A stretch of DNA of 64,000 bases from contig DOTG01000014.1 of assembly GCA_003512955.1 (NCBI GenBank), positions 1 through 64,000 of the forward strand. Reading direction: 5' to 3'. The DNA comes from Marinilabiliales bacterium (lineage in GTDB: Bacteria; Bacteroidota; Bacteroidia; Bacteroidales; SZUA-534). The translations under genes were made by a program, and so were the position numbers. Below the pieces are notes generated by a model, which worked only from the letters and a program-made list of their open reading frames with translations, had not been told where the DNA came from and ran no database searches. This document shows positions 54,897 to 63,161 of the stretch, piece by piece. The stretch's first letter is position 1, and each line of letters starts with the position of its first letter.

Positions 54897-56168
54897 ATGA
54901 TACTTTTCGATTCAACAATTCCGCTTAATAAAAAGAAAATTGTCAATGACCCGGTGTATGGGTTTATAAATTTTCCTGCTTATCAGGTGTTCGATGTGGT
55001 TGAACATCCTTGGTTTCAGCGTTTGCGCCGGATAAAGCAACTGGGAATGACAGACATGGTTTATCCGGGTGCCCGCCATACAAGGTTCCATCATGCGTTA
55101 GGGGCGACCCATTTAATGGCTACAGCATTGGAAGTGTTACAGTTTAAAGGTCATTCCATTTCAAAGGAGGAGGCAGAGGGAGCCATTTTGGCTATTTTGA
55201 TGCACGACATTGGGCATGGCCCGTTTTCACATGCGTTGGAGCACCAAATTGTTAATGTCAGGCACGAACAATTATCCCGATTGTTTATGGAGCGGTTGAA
55301 TCGGCAAATGGATGGAGCCTTGCAACTGGCCATTGATATTTTTACCAATCAATATTCCAAAAAATTTTTACATCAATTGGTTTCGAGCCAGTTGGATGTC
55401 GATCGTCTCGATTATTTAAGGCGCGACAGCTTTTTTACCGGAGTTTCTGAAGGGGTCGTCAGCTCCGACCGCATCATTAAAATGCTTGATGTGGTCGATG
55501 ATCAATTGGTAGTGGAGCAAAAAGGCATCTATTCCATTGAAAAATTCCTAATTGCCCGTCGTTTAATGTATTGGCAGGTTTACCTTCATAAAACGGTTCA
55601 TGCTGCTGAACAATTGGTTTTGAGCATCTTAAAGAGAGCCAAACAATTAACCCAACAAGGAAATGATCTGTTTGGTACCCCCGCTTTCAATTATTTTTTA
55701 CAAAACCAACCTTCGTTTGAAGATTTTGAAAATGATTCTCCGGTTTTGGAAGGGAAGAACACTCTGGAACTTTTTGCCCTCTTGGATGATGACGATCTGG
55801 TTTCGGCCATAAAAGTATGGGCACAACATCCTGACAAGGTACTTTCTAAACTCTGCACCAATTTTGTAAACCGTAAACTTTTCAGAAATATAGTTCAAGA
55901 TCAACCTTTTGATCCCCAACTGATCCATCAAATCAAACAAAAAGTGGCCCAGTTGTATCAAATCACCGATGAGGAGGCCAATTATTTTGTTCTTTCCGAC
56001 ACCATTGAAAATAGTGCATACAAACAAGCATCGGATAAAATCCTGATTAAAGAAAAAGACGGAACATTAACAGAAATTGTCAATGTATCGGACATGCTCA
56101 ATATAAAAGCCTTATCGACTACAGTAAGCAAGTATTTCCTGTGTTACCCAAAGGAAATCACTTTTTAG
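54897..56168 (+). CDS. HD-domain phosphohydrolase (dGTPase/SAMHD1-like)
   Basis: 423 residues from ATG 54897; the frame begins 31 codons earlier, but the family N-terminus is DSTIPLNKKKIVNDPVYGFI. The HD metal site is visible: TRFHHALG (His), LMHDIGHGPFSHALE (His-Asp) and DVDRLDYLRRDSFFTG (Asp). Relatives hydrolyse dNTPs or other nucleotides, but the substrate is not known for this branch. It commonly precedes lpxD in Bacteroidota, as here (96 bp gap). Cytosolic. Confidence 0.88.
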   Translation: MILFDSTIPLNKKKIVNDPVYGFINFPAYQVFDVVEHPWFQRLRRIKQLGMTDMVYPGARHTRFHHALGATHLMATALEVLQFKGHSISKEEAEGAILAILMHDIGHGPFSHALEHQIVNVRHEQLSRLFMERLNRQMDGALQLAIDIFTNQYSKKFLHQLVSSQLDVDRLDYLRRDSFFTGVSEGVVSSDRIIKMLDVVDDQLVVEQKGIYSIEKFLIARRLMYWQVYLHKTVHAAEQLVLSILKRAKQLTQQGNDLFGTPAFNYFLQNQPSFEDFENDSPVLEGKNTLELFALLDDDDLVSAIKVWAQHPDKVLSKLCTNFVNRKLFRNIVQDQPFDPQLIHQIKQKVAQLYQITDEEANYFVLSDTIENSAYKQASDKILIKEKDGTLTEIVNVSDMLNIKALSTTVSKYFLCYPKEITF

Positions 56169-56232
56169 GATTCTTTGACGGGATTCTGTGAGGTTTCAAT
56201 GTAATAAATACGAAATATTCGGGTTTGTTTTA

Positions 56233-56240
56233 TAGCTTTG
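56233..56240 (+). promoter_or_regulatory. candidate −7 box of lpxD
   Basis: TAGCTTTG matches TAnnTTTG and lies 24 bp before ATG 56265. It overlaps the TTG at 56238 that would give a longer frame, favouring the ATG. No clear −33 box. Confidence 0.4.
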
Positions 56241-56264
56241 CGCAAATTTTATTCAAACGTGGTT

Positions 56265-57311
56265 ATGGAGTTTACAGCAAATCAGATTGCCGGGTTTTTA
56301 AATGGCAAGGTAGAAGGAAATGGCGAGGTAAAAGTGAGCAATGTGGCTAAAATTGAGGAAGGAATTCCCGGAACATTGGCTTTTTTAGCAAATCCCAAAT
56401 ATATGGCTTATATTTATTCCACCGATGCCTCCATTGTATTGGTGAATGATGGATTCAGACCCGAAAAACCCATTAAAGCCACCCTTATTTATGTAAACGA
56501 TGCCTATCATGCTTTTGCTTCGCTCCTTGAGTTGGTGGCACAAGCCATGTATGAACCTAAACTGGGGATTGAACAACCCAGCCATATTCATCCAACGGCA
56601 ACCTATGGCACCGATATTTTTGTAGGGGCCTTTGCTTATATTGGAAAGAATGTAAAAATTGGAAAGAATGTAAAAATTTACCCACAAGTTTATATTGGCG
56701 ATAATGTGACGATTGGCGATAATTGCACTTTCTATGCCGGGTGTCGGATATATCATGATTGTAAGTTGGGAAGTTATATTACCATTCACTCAGGGGCTGT
56801 TATTGGAGCCGACGGTTTTGGTTTTGCCCCAACAGACACTGCCAATTATAAAAAGATACCACAAATAGGCAATGTCATTCTCGAAGATTTTGTAGAAATT
56901 GGGGCCAACAGTACCATAGATAGGGCTACTATGGGTTCAACCCATATCCGGAAGGGAGTAAAACTGGATAACATGGTGCATATTGCCCACAATGTAGAAG
57001 TAGGTGAAAATACGGTAATGGCTGCTCAATGCGGTATTGCAGGGTCGTCTAAAATAGGAAGCGATTGCATGTTTGGAGGACAAATTGGCGTGGCTCCTCA
57101 TATTTCTATTGCTAAAGGTACGAAGCTTGGAGCCAAAAGTGGGGTAAATTCAACGGTTAGAACAGAGAATTCTACCTTGATTGGGGCTCCAGTTCAGGAA
57201 TATTCCGAATGGGCCAAATCATACGTTCATTTCAGGAACTTTCCAAAAATTGTAAATAAACTGAATGCACTCGAAAAAGAGGTCGAAGAATTAAAAAAGA
57301 ATCAAAAATAA
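56265..57311 (+). CDS. lpxD: UDP-3-O-(3-hydroxyacyl)glucosamine N-acyltransferase
   Basis: 348 residues. Third committed step of lipid A synthesis: transfers a hydroxyacyl chain from ACP to the 2-amino group. N-terminal uridine-binding domain (to about 105), then left-handed beta-helix hexapeptide repeats (IGKNVKIGKNVKI, IGDNVTIGDN and so on) with the catalytic-region MVHIAHNVEVGENT, and a C-terminal helix. An 18-bp unit is exactly doubled at 56640-56675, encoding two equal hexads. In many Bacteroidota lpxC-fabZ follows; here a terminator and an unrelated gene do. Confidence 0.95.
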   Translation: MEFTANQIAGFLNGKVEGNGEVKVSNVAKIEEGIPGTLAFLANPKYMAYIYSTDASIVLVNDGFRPEKPIKATLIYVNDAYHAFASLLELVAQAMYEPKLGIEQPSHIHPTATYGTDIFVGAFAYIGKNVKIGKNVKIYPQVYIGDNVTIGDNCTFYAGCRIYHDCKLGSYITIHSGAVIGADGFGFAPTDTANYKKIPQIGNVILEDFVEIGANSTIDRATMGSTHIRKGVKLDNMVHIAHNVEVGENTVMAAQCGIAGSSKIGSDCMFGGQIGVAPHISIAKGTKLGAKSGVNSTVRTENSTLIGAPVQEYSEWAKSYVHFRNFPKIVNKLNALEKEVEELKKNQK

Positions 57312-57354
57312 AGTGTAAGAGGAAGACATTTCTAATTGTGTTACCAAAACATAG

Positions 57355-57393
57355 ATAATAAAAATGCCCGCTATCTGCGGGCATTTTTATTAT
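57355..57393. terminator. bidirectional terminator between lpxD and T9SS protein gene
   Basis: A perfect 17-bp stem (57355-57371 and 57377-57393; core AAAAATGCCCGC/GCGGGCATTTTT) with a TATCT loop sits between convergent genes. Confidence 0.9.
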
Positions 57394-57406
57394 ATCCAAC
57401 AAGTGA

Positions 57407-59116
57407 TTATTGCTTAACCACTCTTTCAGTTCTCATGTTGTTATATTGGTCGATGATAGTAATCAAATAAACACCCTTGCTCAAGCTTTCAGTTGAAATT
57501 TCTTGACGGTTGTTGATTTTGTTAACTGTCATTACTTGTTGGCCCAATACATTGCTTACAACAATTTGTGCAGCTTTTTCAGCATTGTTGATAACCAATG
57601 TTCCATTGAATGGGTTCGGAGCGATAGTAACAGCATTTAGATTAATATCAGAAACACTTACTTCATGAACCCAAACATCATCTAAGGTTACATCTGTAGT
57701 GGTAAGTTCTAATAAACGATCACCACCAACTTGATCACCAGTATCCCAGTTACCATTAATAAAGTATTTGTATTTAATTCCAGTAGTATTTTCTGGCATT
57801 TGTACAGTAACAGTATAGATTCCATCACCATTTTCATCGCTCATCATAAGTGATTCGCCGGTATTTGGCATATCCCAACCCCAAGTTTCACCTGCACCAT
57901 TAGCAAAACTACCAGTTACAAATACTGAATCTGTTCCAGCCACAAAATAATTAGGATCTAAAATTGGTTGAGCCATGTTAATGTTGAAGGTAACTTTAAC
58001 ACCTTTGCTTAATTCAATATCATCAAAATAATAGGTTCCGGCAGCATCAACTCCAGCATTGAAGAAAAGAACCACCTTGTCATAAACACCAGTAGTAGCA
58101 CCATCAAAATTCCATTTAATAGTTTCCCAAGCATTAGCTACGGTATTCTTTTCCCATACTTCTTTTGGTGCAGCACCACTTGAAGATTCAAGTTTGAAGA
58201 GGATTGGAGTTTTAACAGCAGGCATATACACTTGCATTGAGAAAATACTATTAACTGATAAATCAAGAGGTTCAGTTAATTGGATTAAGCAACCTGCCCA
58301 AGCATTGCCAGCTTCTTTATCGTGTTGTGCCACTTTAGCACTGGTGTTGTTGCCACCCGAGAATGGGTTGTCAACAATTGCAGTAGTTGATGACCAGCTT
58401 GAAATTGCAACTTCGGTTTCAAAATCAATTGGAAGGGCAACGACTTGTTGCTTCGGGCTTACCAATGGGAAAATAGCTTGATCAATATCCAATCCCCAAG
58501 AGCTACCATCTAAGAAACTATACCATCCGCTTCCATCACCCCACAATTCCCAAGCATCTACACCGCCATCACCTTCAGTAGTTGAAATAAGTCCAAAACC
58601 ATCGGTAATGTCAGCAAATTCAATACCAACAGCAAATTCACCAGAAACTTCAACTGGGGTATCAAAAATAACTGAGTACCAGAAATCACCAGCTTCGCCA
58701 ACTTCGGTTGAAGTTACCTGAGCAAATGGTATCTCCATACTAGCTAATGCAGTAGTTGGTCCACCATCAAACCCATAAACAGCAAATTTTAGGTTGCCAT
58801 CAGTGATTTCTTGGGCACCAATCCATAACATAACACCTTCTACCATATAGGTTTCCGCACCACTGTTAAAATGTTGAGCTTTACCAATATCTCCATATCC
58901 ATTGGCTCCACAAACATAACCTTCTGATGCAGTGTAAAGTGTAGGTGTTCCAGTCTCAAAACTTGCTGGAACCAAGGTGTCTGTAATGTCAGACTCTCCT
59001 TTAAGAACGCTCGGAAAATCCATTACAAATTTTTTGTTTGTGTTTACGGCCGCCTTTTGGGCAAACCCAACTGTCACAAAAACAACTAAACTTAACAATA
59101 AAGTAAATTTTCTCAT
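57407..59116 (-). CDS. secreted multi-domain protein with T9SS C-terminal sorting signal
   Basis: 569 residues. Signal peptide (ending VGFAQ), an N-terminal beta domain (about 45-215) like choice-of-anchor/CBM folds, a second beta-sandwich (about 230-370, ending TYYFDDIEL), a starch-binding-like domain (about 375-470, NINMAQPIL then YKYFINGNWDTGDQ), and a C-terminal type A sorting domain (about 495-569: IAPNPFNG, VSNVLGQQV, LSKGVYLI, ending VVKQ). It should be exported by the type IX system and released or anchored at the surface. No catalytic motif recognised, so a carbohydrate-binding or structural role is a guess. Confidence 0.82.
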   Translation of the reverse strand: MRKFTLLLSLVVFVTVGFAQKAAVNTNKKFVMDFPSVLKGESDITDTLVPASFETGTPTLYTASEGYVCGANGYGDIGKAQHFNSGAETYMVEGVMLWIGAQEITDGNLKFAVYGFDGGPTTALASMEIPFAQVTSTEVGEAGDFWYSVIFDTPVEVSGEFAVGIEFADITDGFGLISTTEGDGGVDAWELWGDGSGWYSFLDGSSWGLDIDQAIFPLVSPKQQVVALPIDFETEVAISSWSSTTAIVDNPFSGGNNTSAKVAQHDKEAGNAWAGCLIQLTEPLDLSVNSIFSMQVYMPAVKTPILFKLESSSGAAPKEVWEKNTVANAWETIKWNFDGATTGVYDKVVLFFNAGVDAAGTYYFDDIELSKGVKVTFNINMAQPILDPNYFVAGTDSVFVTGSFANGAGETWGWDMPNTGESLMMSDENGDGIYTVTVQMPENTTGIKYKYFINGNWDTGDQVGGDRLLELTTTDVTLDDVWVHEVSVSDINLNAVTIAPNPFNGTLVINNAEKAAQIVVSNVLGQQVMTVNKINNRQEISTESLSKGVYLITIIDQYNNMRTERVVKQ

Positions 59117-59174
59117 AATAAGTAGGTTTTTAATTAAAAAATAATTGATTATTTGAGCAATTACATTGCAATAA

Positions 59175-59204
59175 GTAAAGATACTAATTTAATGCTACGG
59201 GCAA
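59175..59204 (-). promoter_or_regulatory. candidate promoter of the T9SS protein gene
   Basis: Minus strand: TTG (59204-59202), 18 bp, TATCTTTA (59183-59176), one base away from TAnnTTTG. It lies about 60 bp before the ATG. Confidence 0.45.
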
Positions 59205-59267
59205 TCTTTTTTTTGCTAAAATATAGTTAAAGAACTATCAAACGGCTACTTTTTAATGATTAACTAT

Positions 59268-59309
59268 AAAAAAAGAGTGATTTCAATTCAATGAAATCAC
59301 TCTTTTTTT
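59268..59309 (-). terminator. queA terminator
   Basis: Perfect 18-bp stem (59268-59285 and 59292-59309; core AGAGTGATTTCA/TGAAATCACTCT) with a six-base loop and a seven-T run on the minus strand, 16 bp after the queA stop. Confidence 0.9.
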
Positions 59310-59325
59310 AAGAATATATTATGTT

Positions 59326-60375
59326 TTAGAGAATCAACATGGCATCACCATAAGTACCAAATCTATATTTTTCTTTTATTGCTTCATTATAAGCCTCAAA
59401 TAACAAATCATATCCTGCAAAGGCAGAAACCATCATAAGTAATGTTGAAAGAGGCAGGTGAAAGTTGGATATCATCCTTGAAGCTACACTAAATTCATAA
59501 GGTGGAAAGATGAATTTATTTGTCCAGCCATCATAAGGTTTCAAATATCCATAAGTAGAAACCGAACTTTCGAGGGTACGCATCACTGTAGTGCCTACAG
59601 CACATACATGTTTCCGCTTATCTTTGGCCCCATTAACAATATCTACTGCTTGATTGCTGATGATAATCTGTTCCGAATCCATTTTATGTTTGGTCAAATC
59701 CTCAACATCTACACTTCGGAAGTTCCCTAATCCAACGTGCAGCGTCACTTCAGCAAAATGGATTCCTTTAATTTCAAAACGCTTTAACAACTCACGGCTA
59801 AAGTGAAGCCCTGCTGTTGGAGCTGCTACGGCCCCTTCATGCTTAGCAAAAACAGTTTGATAGCGATCTTTGTCTTCGGGCATCACATCGCGTTTGATAA
59901 ATTTTGGAAGCGGTGTTTCGCCTAGTTCATAAAGATTCTTTTTGAATTCCTCATAAGGTCCGTCGTAAAGAAACCGCAGGGTCCTTCCGCGGCTGGTGGT
60001 ATTATCTATTACTTCGGCAACCATCATATCATCGTCGCCAAAATAGAGTTTGTTACCAATTCTTATTTTGCGCGCAGGATCGACTAAGACGTCCCACAAC
60101 CTTTGCTCCCGGTTTAATTCACGGAGAAGAAAAACTTCGATTTTTGCGCCGGTTTTTTCTTTGTTTCCGTACAGCCGGGCTGGAAATACCTTTGTATTGT
60201 TAAAGACTAAAACATCTTCTTCGTTAAAATAATCGATGATCTCTTTAAAAACAAGGTGTTCAATTTTACCGGTTTGCCTATCAACAATCATAAGCCTGGA
60301 TTCATCTCTATTTTCGGCCGGATGTAATGCAATCAGGTTTTCAGGAAGCTTAAAATTAAACTGAGATAATTTCAT
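59326..60375 (-). CDS. queA: S-adenosylmethionine:tRNA ribosyltransferase-isomerase QueA
   Basis: 349 residues. Moves the ribosyl part of S-adenosylmethionine onto 7-aminomethyl-7-deazaguanine in tRNA to make epoxyqueuosine, in queuosine synthesis. Clear family blocks: LPENLIALHPAENRDESRL, VLVFNNTKVFPARLYG, the GAVAAPTAGLHFS core and SNFHLPLSTLLMMVSAFAG. Last of the minus-strand run ftsX-DUF3098-uppP-truB-queA (43 bp after truB). Confidence 0.97.
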   Translation of the reverse strand: MKLSQFNFKLPENLIALHPAENRDESRLMIVDRQTGKIEHLVFKEIIDYFNEEDVLVFNNTKVFPARLYGNKEKTGAKIEVFLLRELNREQRLWDVLVDPARKIRIGNKLYFGDDDMMVAEVIDNTTSRGRTLRFLYDGPYEEFKKNLYELGETPLPKFIKRDVMPEDKDRYQTVFAKHEGAVAAPTAGLHFSRELLKRFEIKGIHFAEVTLHVGLGNFRSVDVEDLTKHKMDSEQIIISNQAVDIVNGAKDKRKHVCAVGTTVMRTLESSVSTYGYLKPYDGWTNKFIFPPYEFSVASRMISNFHLPLSTLLMMVSAFAGYDLLFEAYNEAIKEKYRFGTYGDAMLIL

Positions 60376-60418
60376 ATATGTTTTGTAATAATTACGAGGT
60401 GGCTTTTACGTATCATTT

Positions 60419-61114
60419 TCAAGTTGGTTGCAAATTTTTTATAATTTTTTCAAATTCTAAAATTTCATAGGCATTTTCAACCAAATATTCTCCAATTTTT
60501 GTTCTCCGCAAATCGTGCAAATATGCTCCAGAATTCAAGGCTACACCAATATCGCGGGCTAGAGATCTAATATATGTACCTTTGCCACAGACCACTCTTA
60601 TACCTAGCAATGGAGGTTGATAGCTTACTAATTCTAGCTCATAGATGACAATTCTGTTGGGTTTTAGTTCAAATTCCTTTCCTTTCCGGGCGATTTCATA
60701 AGCTTTTTTCCCATCTATTTTCTTTGCAGAAAAAATGGGGGGCAACTGATCTTGCTCTCCTATAAACTGAGCCAACACTTTTTGAATTAACTCCTTTGTG
60801 ATATGAACTGTTGAAAAAAAACTATCTTCTTCCGATTCACGATCAAACGAAGGCGTGGTTGCTCCAATTTTTAACGTAGCGACATATTCTTTGGTTTGTG
60901 CCTGATAGGTGTCAATCATTTTTGTTTTTTTTCCTGTACAAACAATCAACAAACCTGTAGCAAGGGGATCTAGTGTTCCTGCATGGCCCACCTTAATATT
61001 TTTTATATTTAACTGCTTTTTAATTAAGTACCGTACTTTATTCACAATATCGAACGAGGTCCAGGTCAATCCTTTATCAAACAACAACACTTCTCCTTCT
61101 AAAAAATTCATCAC
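60419..61114 (-). CDS. truB: tRNA pseudouridine(55) synthase TruB
   Basis: 231 residues, on the short side because no separate PUA domain follows. Makes pseudouridine 55 in the T loop of tRNA. The catalytic aspartate is in GHAGTLDPLATGLL, with the LLFDKGLTWTSFDIVN and PPIFSAKKIDGKKAYEIARKG blocks. Its start overlaps the uppP stop by 4 bp (ATGA type), so translation is likely coupled. Confidence 0.96.
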   Translation of the reverse strand: MMNFLEGEVLLFDKGLTWTSFDIVNKVRYLIKKQLNIKNIKVGHAGTLDPLATGLLIVCTGKKTKMIDTYQAQTKEYVATLKIGATTPSFDRESEEDSFFSTVHITKELIQKVLAQFIGEQDQLPPIFSAKKIDGKKAYEIARKGKEFELKPNRIVIYELELVSYQPPLLGIRVVCGKGTYIRSLARDIGVALNSGAYLHDLRRTKIGEYLVENAYEILEFEKIIKNLQPT

Positions 61115-61890
61115 ACGATTGTTAAGTTAATCTTTAAAAGCAGTAAAATCAGTAAAGTTAAACCTATGGCGATACGATAATATCCGAAGGCCTTGAACCC
61201 ATATTTTGTGAGGAATGCAATAAAGAATTTAATGGCCAGCATGGCAACCACAAAGGCCACCAGATTTCCGACAATCAACAAATGGATGTGATCAACGGTA
61301 AAAACATGATACCCTTTCAACAACTTGTATGCCGATGCAGCGAACATAGTAGGTACAGCAAGGAAAAATGAAAATTCCGCAGCATTTTTACGGGTGAGCT
61401 TTTGTGCCATCCCCCCAATAATGGTTGCCGCCGACCGAGATACGCCGGGAATCATAGCAATCACCTGAAAAAAGCCAATAAAAAGTGCTTTTTTTGTTCC
61501 GATTTCCTGGTTGTCAGTCGTTTTTTGGAACCATTTATCCACAAAAAGCAACACGATACCGCCCAAAAATAAAGAGATGGACACTACCAGAACACTTTCT
61601 AATAGCATGTCAATAGCATCGCTTAATAAAAACCCGAAAACGGCAGCAGGTAAAAAAGCAATGAAAAGCTTTTTATAAAAATCAATGGTTTGAAAAAAAC
61701 GCTTCCAGTACAAAACAATTACTGACAGGATAGCCCCAAACTGGATATTGACAATAAAGGCATTTAAAAACTCACTGGGGGGAATCCCCAATAATTTAGT
61801 GGCAATTATCATGTGACCTGTTGAAGAAATGGGCAAAAACTCGGTAATCCCCTCAACTAATGCAATGATAATAGCTTGTAATATGCTCAT
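61111..61890 (-). CDS. uppP: undecaprenyl-diphosphatase UppP (BacA)
   Basis: 259 residues, a multi-pass membrane enzyme that recycles undecaprenyl diphosphate for peptidoglycan and other polymer synthesis and confers bacitracin tolerance. Signature regions EGITEFLPISSTGHM (near the start) and PGVSRSAATIIGG are intact. Its end overlaps truB by 4 bp; DUF3098 lies 118 bp upstream. Confidence 0.96.
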   Translation of the reverse strand: MSILQAIIIALVEGITEFLPISSTGHMIIATKLLGIPPSEFLNAFIVNIQFGAILSVIVLYWKRFFQTIDFYKKLFIAFLPAAVFGFLLSDAIDMLLESVLVVSISLFLGGIVLLFVDKWFQKTTDNQEIGTKKALFIGFFQVIAMIPGVSRSAATIIGGMAQKLTRKNAAEFSFFLAVPTMFAASAYKLLKGYHVFTVDHIHLLIVGNLVAFVVAMLAIKFFIAFLTKYGFKAFGYYRIAIGLTLLILLLLKINLTIV

Positions 61891-62008
61891 AAATAAAAAT
61901 TTAGTGCGAATAACAACTCATTCTTATTTTATTTGGCAGTAAGAGTTGTTTCGATTTTAATGCTATTTTTTTAACTCGAAAAAACTGATAACTATTTTTT
62001 TACTATTC

Positions 62009-62254
62009 TTAGGGTTTCTTTAAAATGGCATAGATTTCAAACACAAAACCACCAAAAACAAGCATGGGTGCCAAAGTTATTCTTTGGAAATTAAACATTG
62101 ACTCATTAAAGACATTGGGATCATTTGAACGGCCACCGGCCATTAATATAAACCCTATTACAATAGCAATAAGGCCTATGCCCATTAAGATATAGTTGCT
62201 TTTATCTAAAGCAAAGCCTACTTTGTTGTTTTCGTTAGAACTGCTCATTTTCAA
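62009..62254 (-). CDS. DUF3098 small membrane protein
   Basis: 81 residues with two transmembrane helices (about 20-40 and 58-76) joined by a polar loop containing the NDPNVFNESMFNFQR segment. The family is largely confined to Bacteroidota and typically sits between ftsX and uppP, as here, 5 bp after ftsX. Function is unknown; the linkage suggests a role in the cell envelope or in division. Confidence 0.85.
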   Translation of the reverse strand: MKMSSSNENNKVGFALDKSNYILMGIGLIAIVIGFILMAGGRSNDPNVFNESMFNFQRITLAPMLVFGGFVFEIYAILKKP

Positions 62255-62259
62255 TTATT

Positions 62260-63138
62260 TTAAAAATATAAATCGTTATTCCTTAATCGTAAATATTTAT
62301 TCACTGCAAACCATGTTGAAATATACACCATTAACATTCCAGCAACAAATACCGTTGCAAAAAGAATGGCAATGGTATCAATATCGTTCAATAGCGCTAA
62401 TTCAGGAAGCTGTACTTCAATTAGATATATGGTTCCGCCTAACAAAAGGTAGGTAATAATAATGCTATAAAAGGCATGTATCATTCCTTTGGCCAAAAAA
62501 GGCGCCCTGACAAACCGGTGGGTGGCACCTACCAACTGCATGGTTTTAATTAAAAACCGCCGTGCATACACAGTAAGACGGATGGTATTATTAATTAAAG
62601 TGAGTGAAATGAGCAGCATGATACCGGCAAAGATCAACAATATGAAAGTAATTTTTTTGATGTTTTGATTGACCATTTCGACCAACGATTTTTGATAGGC
62701 GACTTCTTTTACCAAAGGAAATTGTGCAATCACCTGTTCAATCTTTACCAGGCTATCGGTGTTGGCATACTCGGCGAACATCCGGACATCAATGGATGGA
62801 TGCAAGGGATTATAACCCAGAAAAGCAATAAAATCTTCACCAAGATCCTCTTGCAACTCTTTGGCGGCCCTTTCTTTAGTAATGTATTCCGTAGATTTTA
62901 CAAACGGAGAAGCATCTAAGTTCTTTTGAATCCGGATCATATCTACCTCGCGGATGTTATTATCAAGTATCACGGTAAAACCAATATTTTCCTTCACGTG
63001 GCGGGAAATTTTGTTGGCATTCAGTAAAAACAGGCCCATGATTCCAATGATAAACAATACCAAAGAGATGCTTATGATTGAAGTTACATAGGAACTCCTG
63101 AGTTTCCGCTTCGAGATAGTTGCTTCCCTTCTATTCAT
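62260..63138 (-). CDS. ftsX: cell-division ABC-transporter-like permease FtsX
   Basis: 292 residues from the ATG at 63138 (the frame extends 20 codons further but into the spacer before the YfhO-like gene). Layout fits FtsX: N-terminal TM helix (SIISISLVLFIIGIMGLFLL), an extracytoplasmic domain (about 50-150), and three C-terminal TM helices. With FtsE it controls peptidoglycan hydrolases at the division site; ftsE is not in the window. 5 bp upstream of DUF3098. Confidence 0.92.
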   Translation of the reverse strand: MNRREATISKRKLRSSYVTSIISISLVLFIIGIMGLFLLNANKISRHVKENIGFTVILDNNIREVDMIRIQKNLDASPFVKSTEYITKERAAKELQEDLGEDFIAFLGYNPLHPSIDVRMFAEYANTDSLVKIEQVIAQFPLVKEVAYQKSLVEMVNQNIKKITFILLIFAGIMLLISLTLINNTIRLTVYARRFLIKTMQLVGATHRFVRAPFLAKGMIHAFYSIIITYLLLGGTIYLIEVQLPELALLNDIDTIAILFATVFVAGMLMVYISTWFAVNKYLRLRNNDLYF

Positions 63139-63161
63139 ATCACTTAGTAAACTAGCAGATA

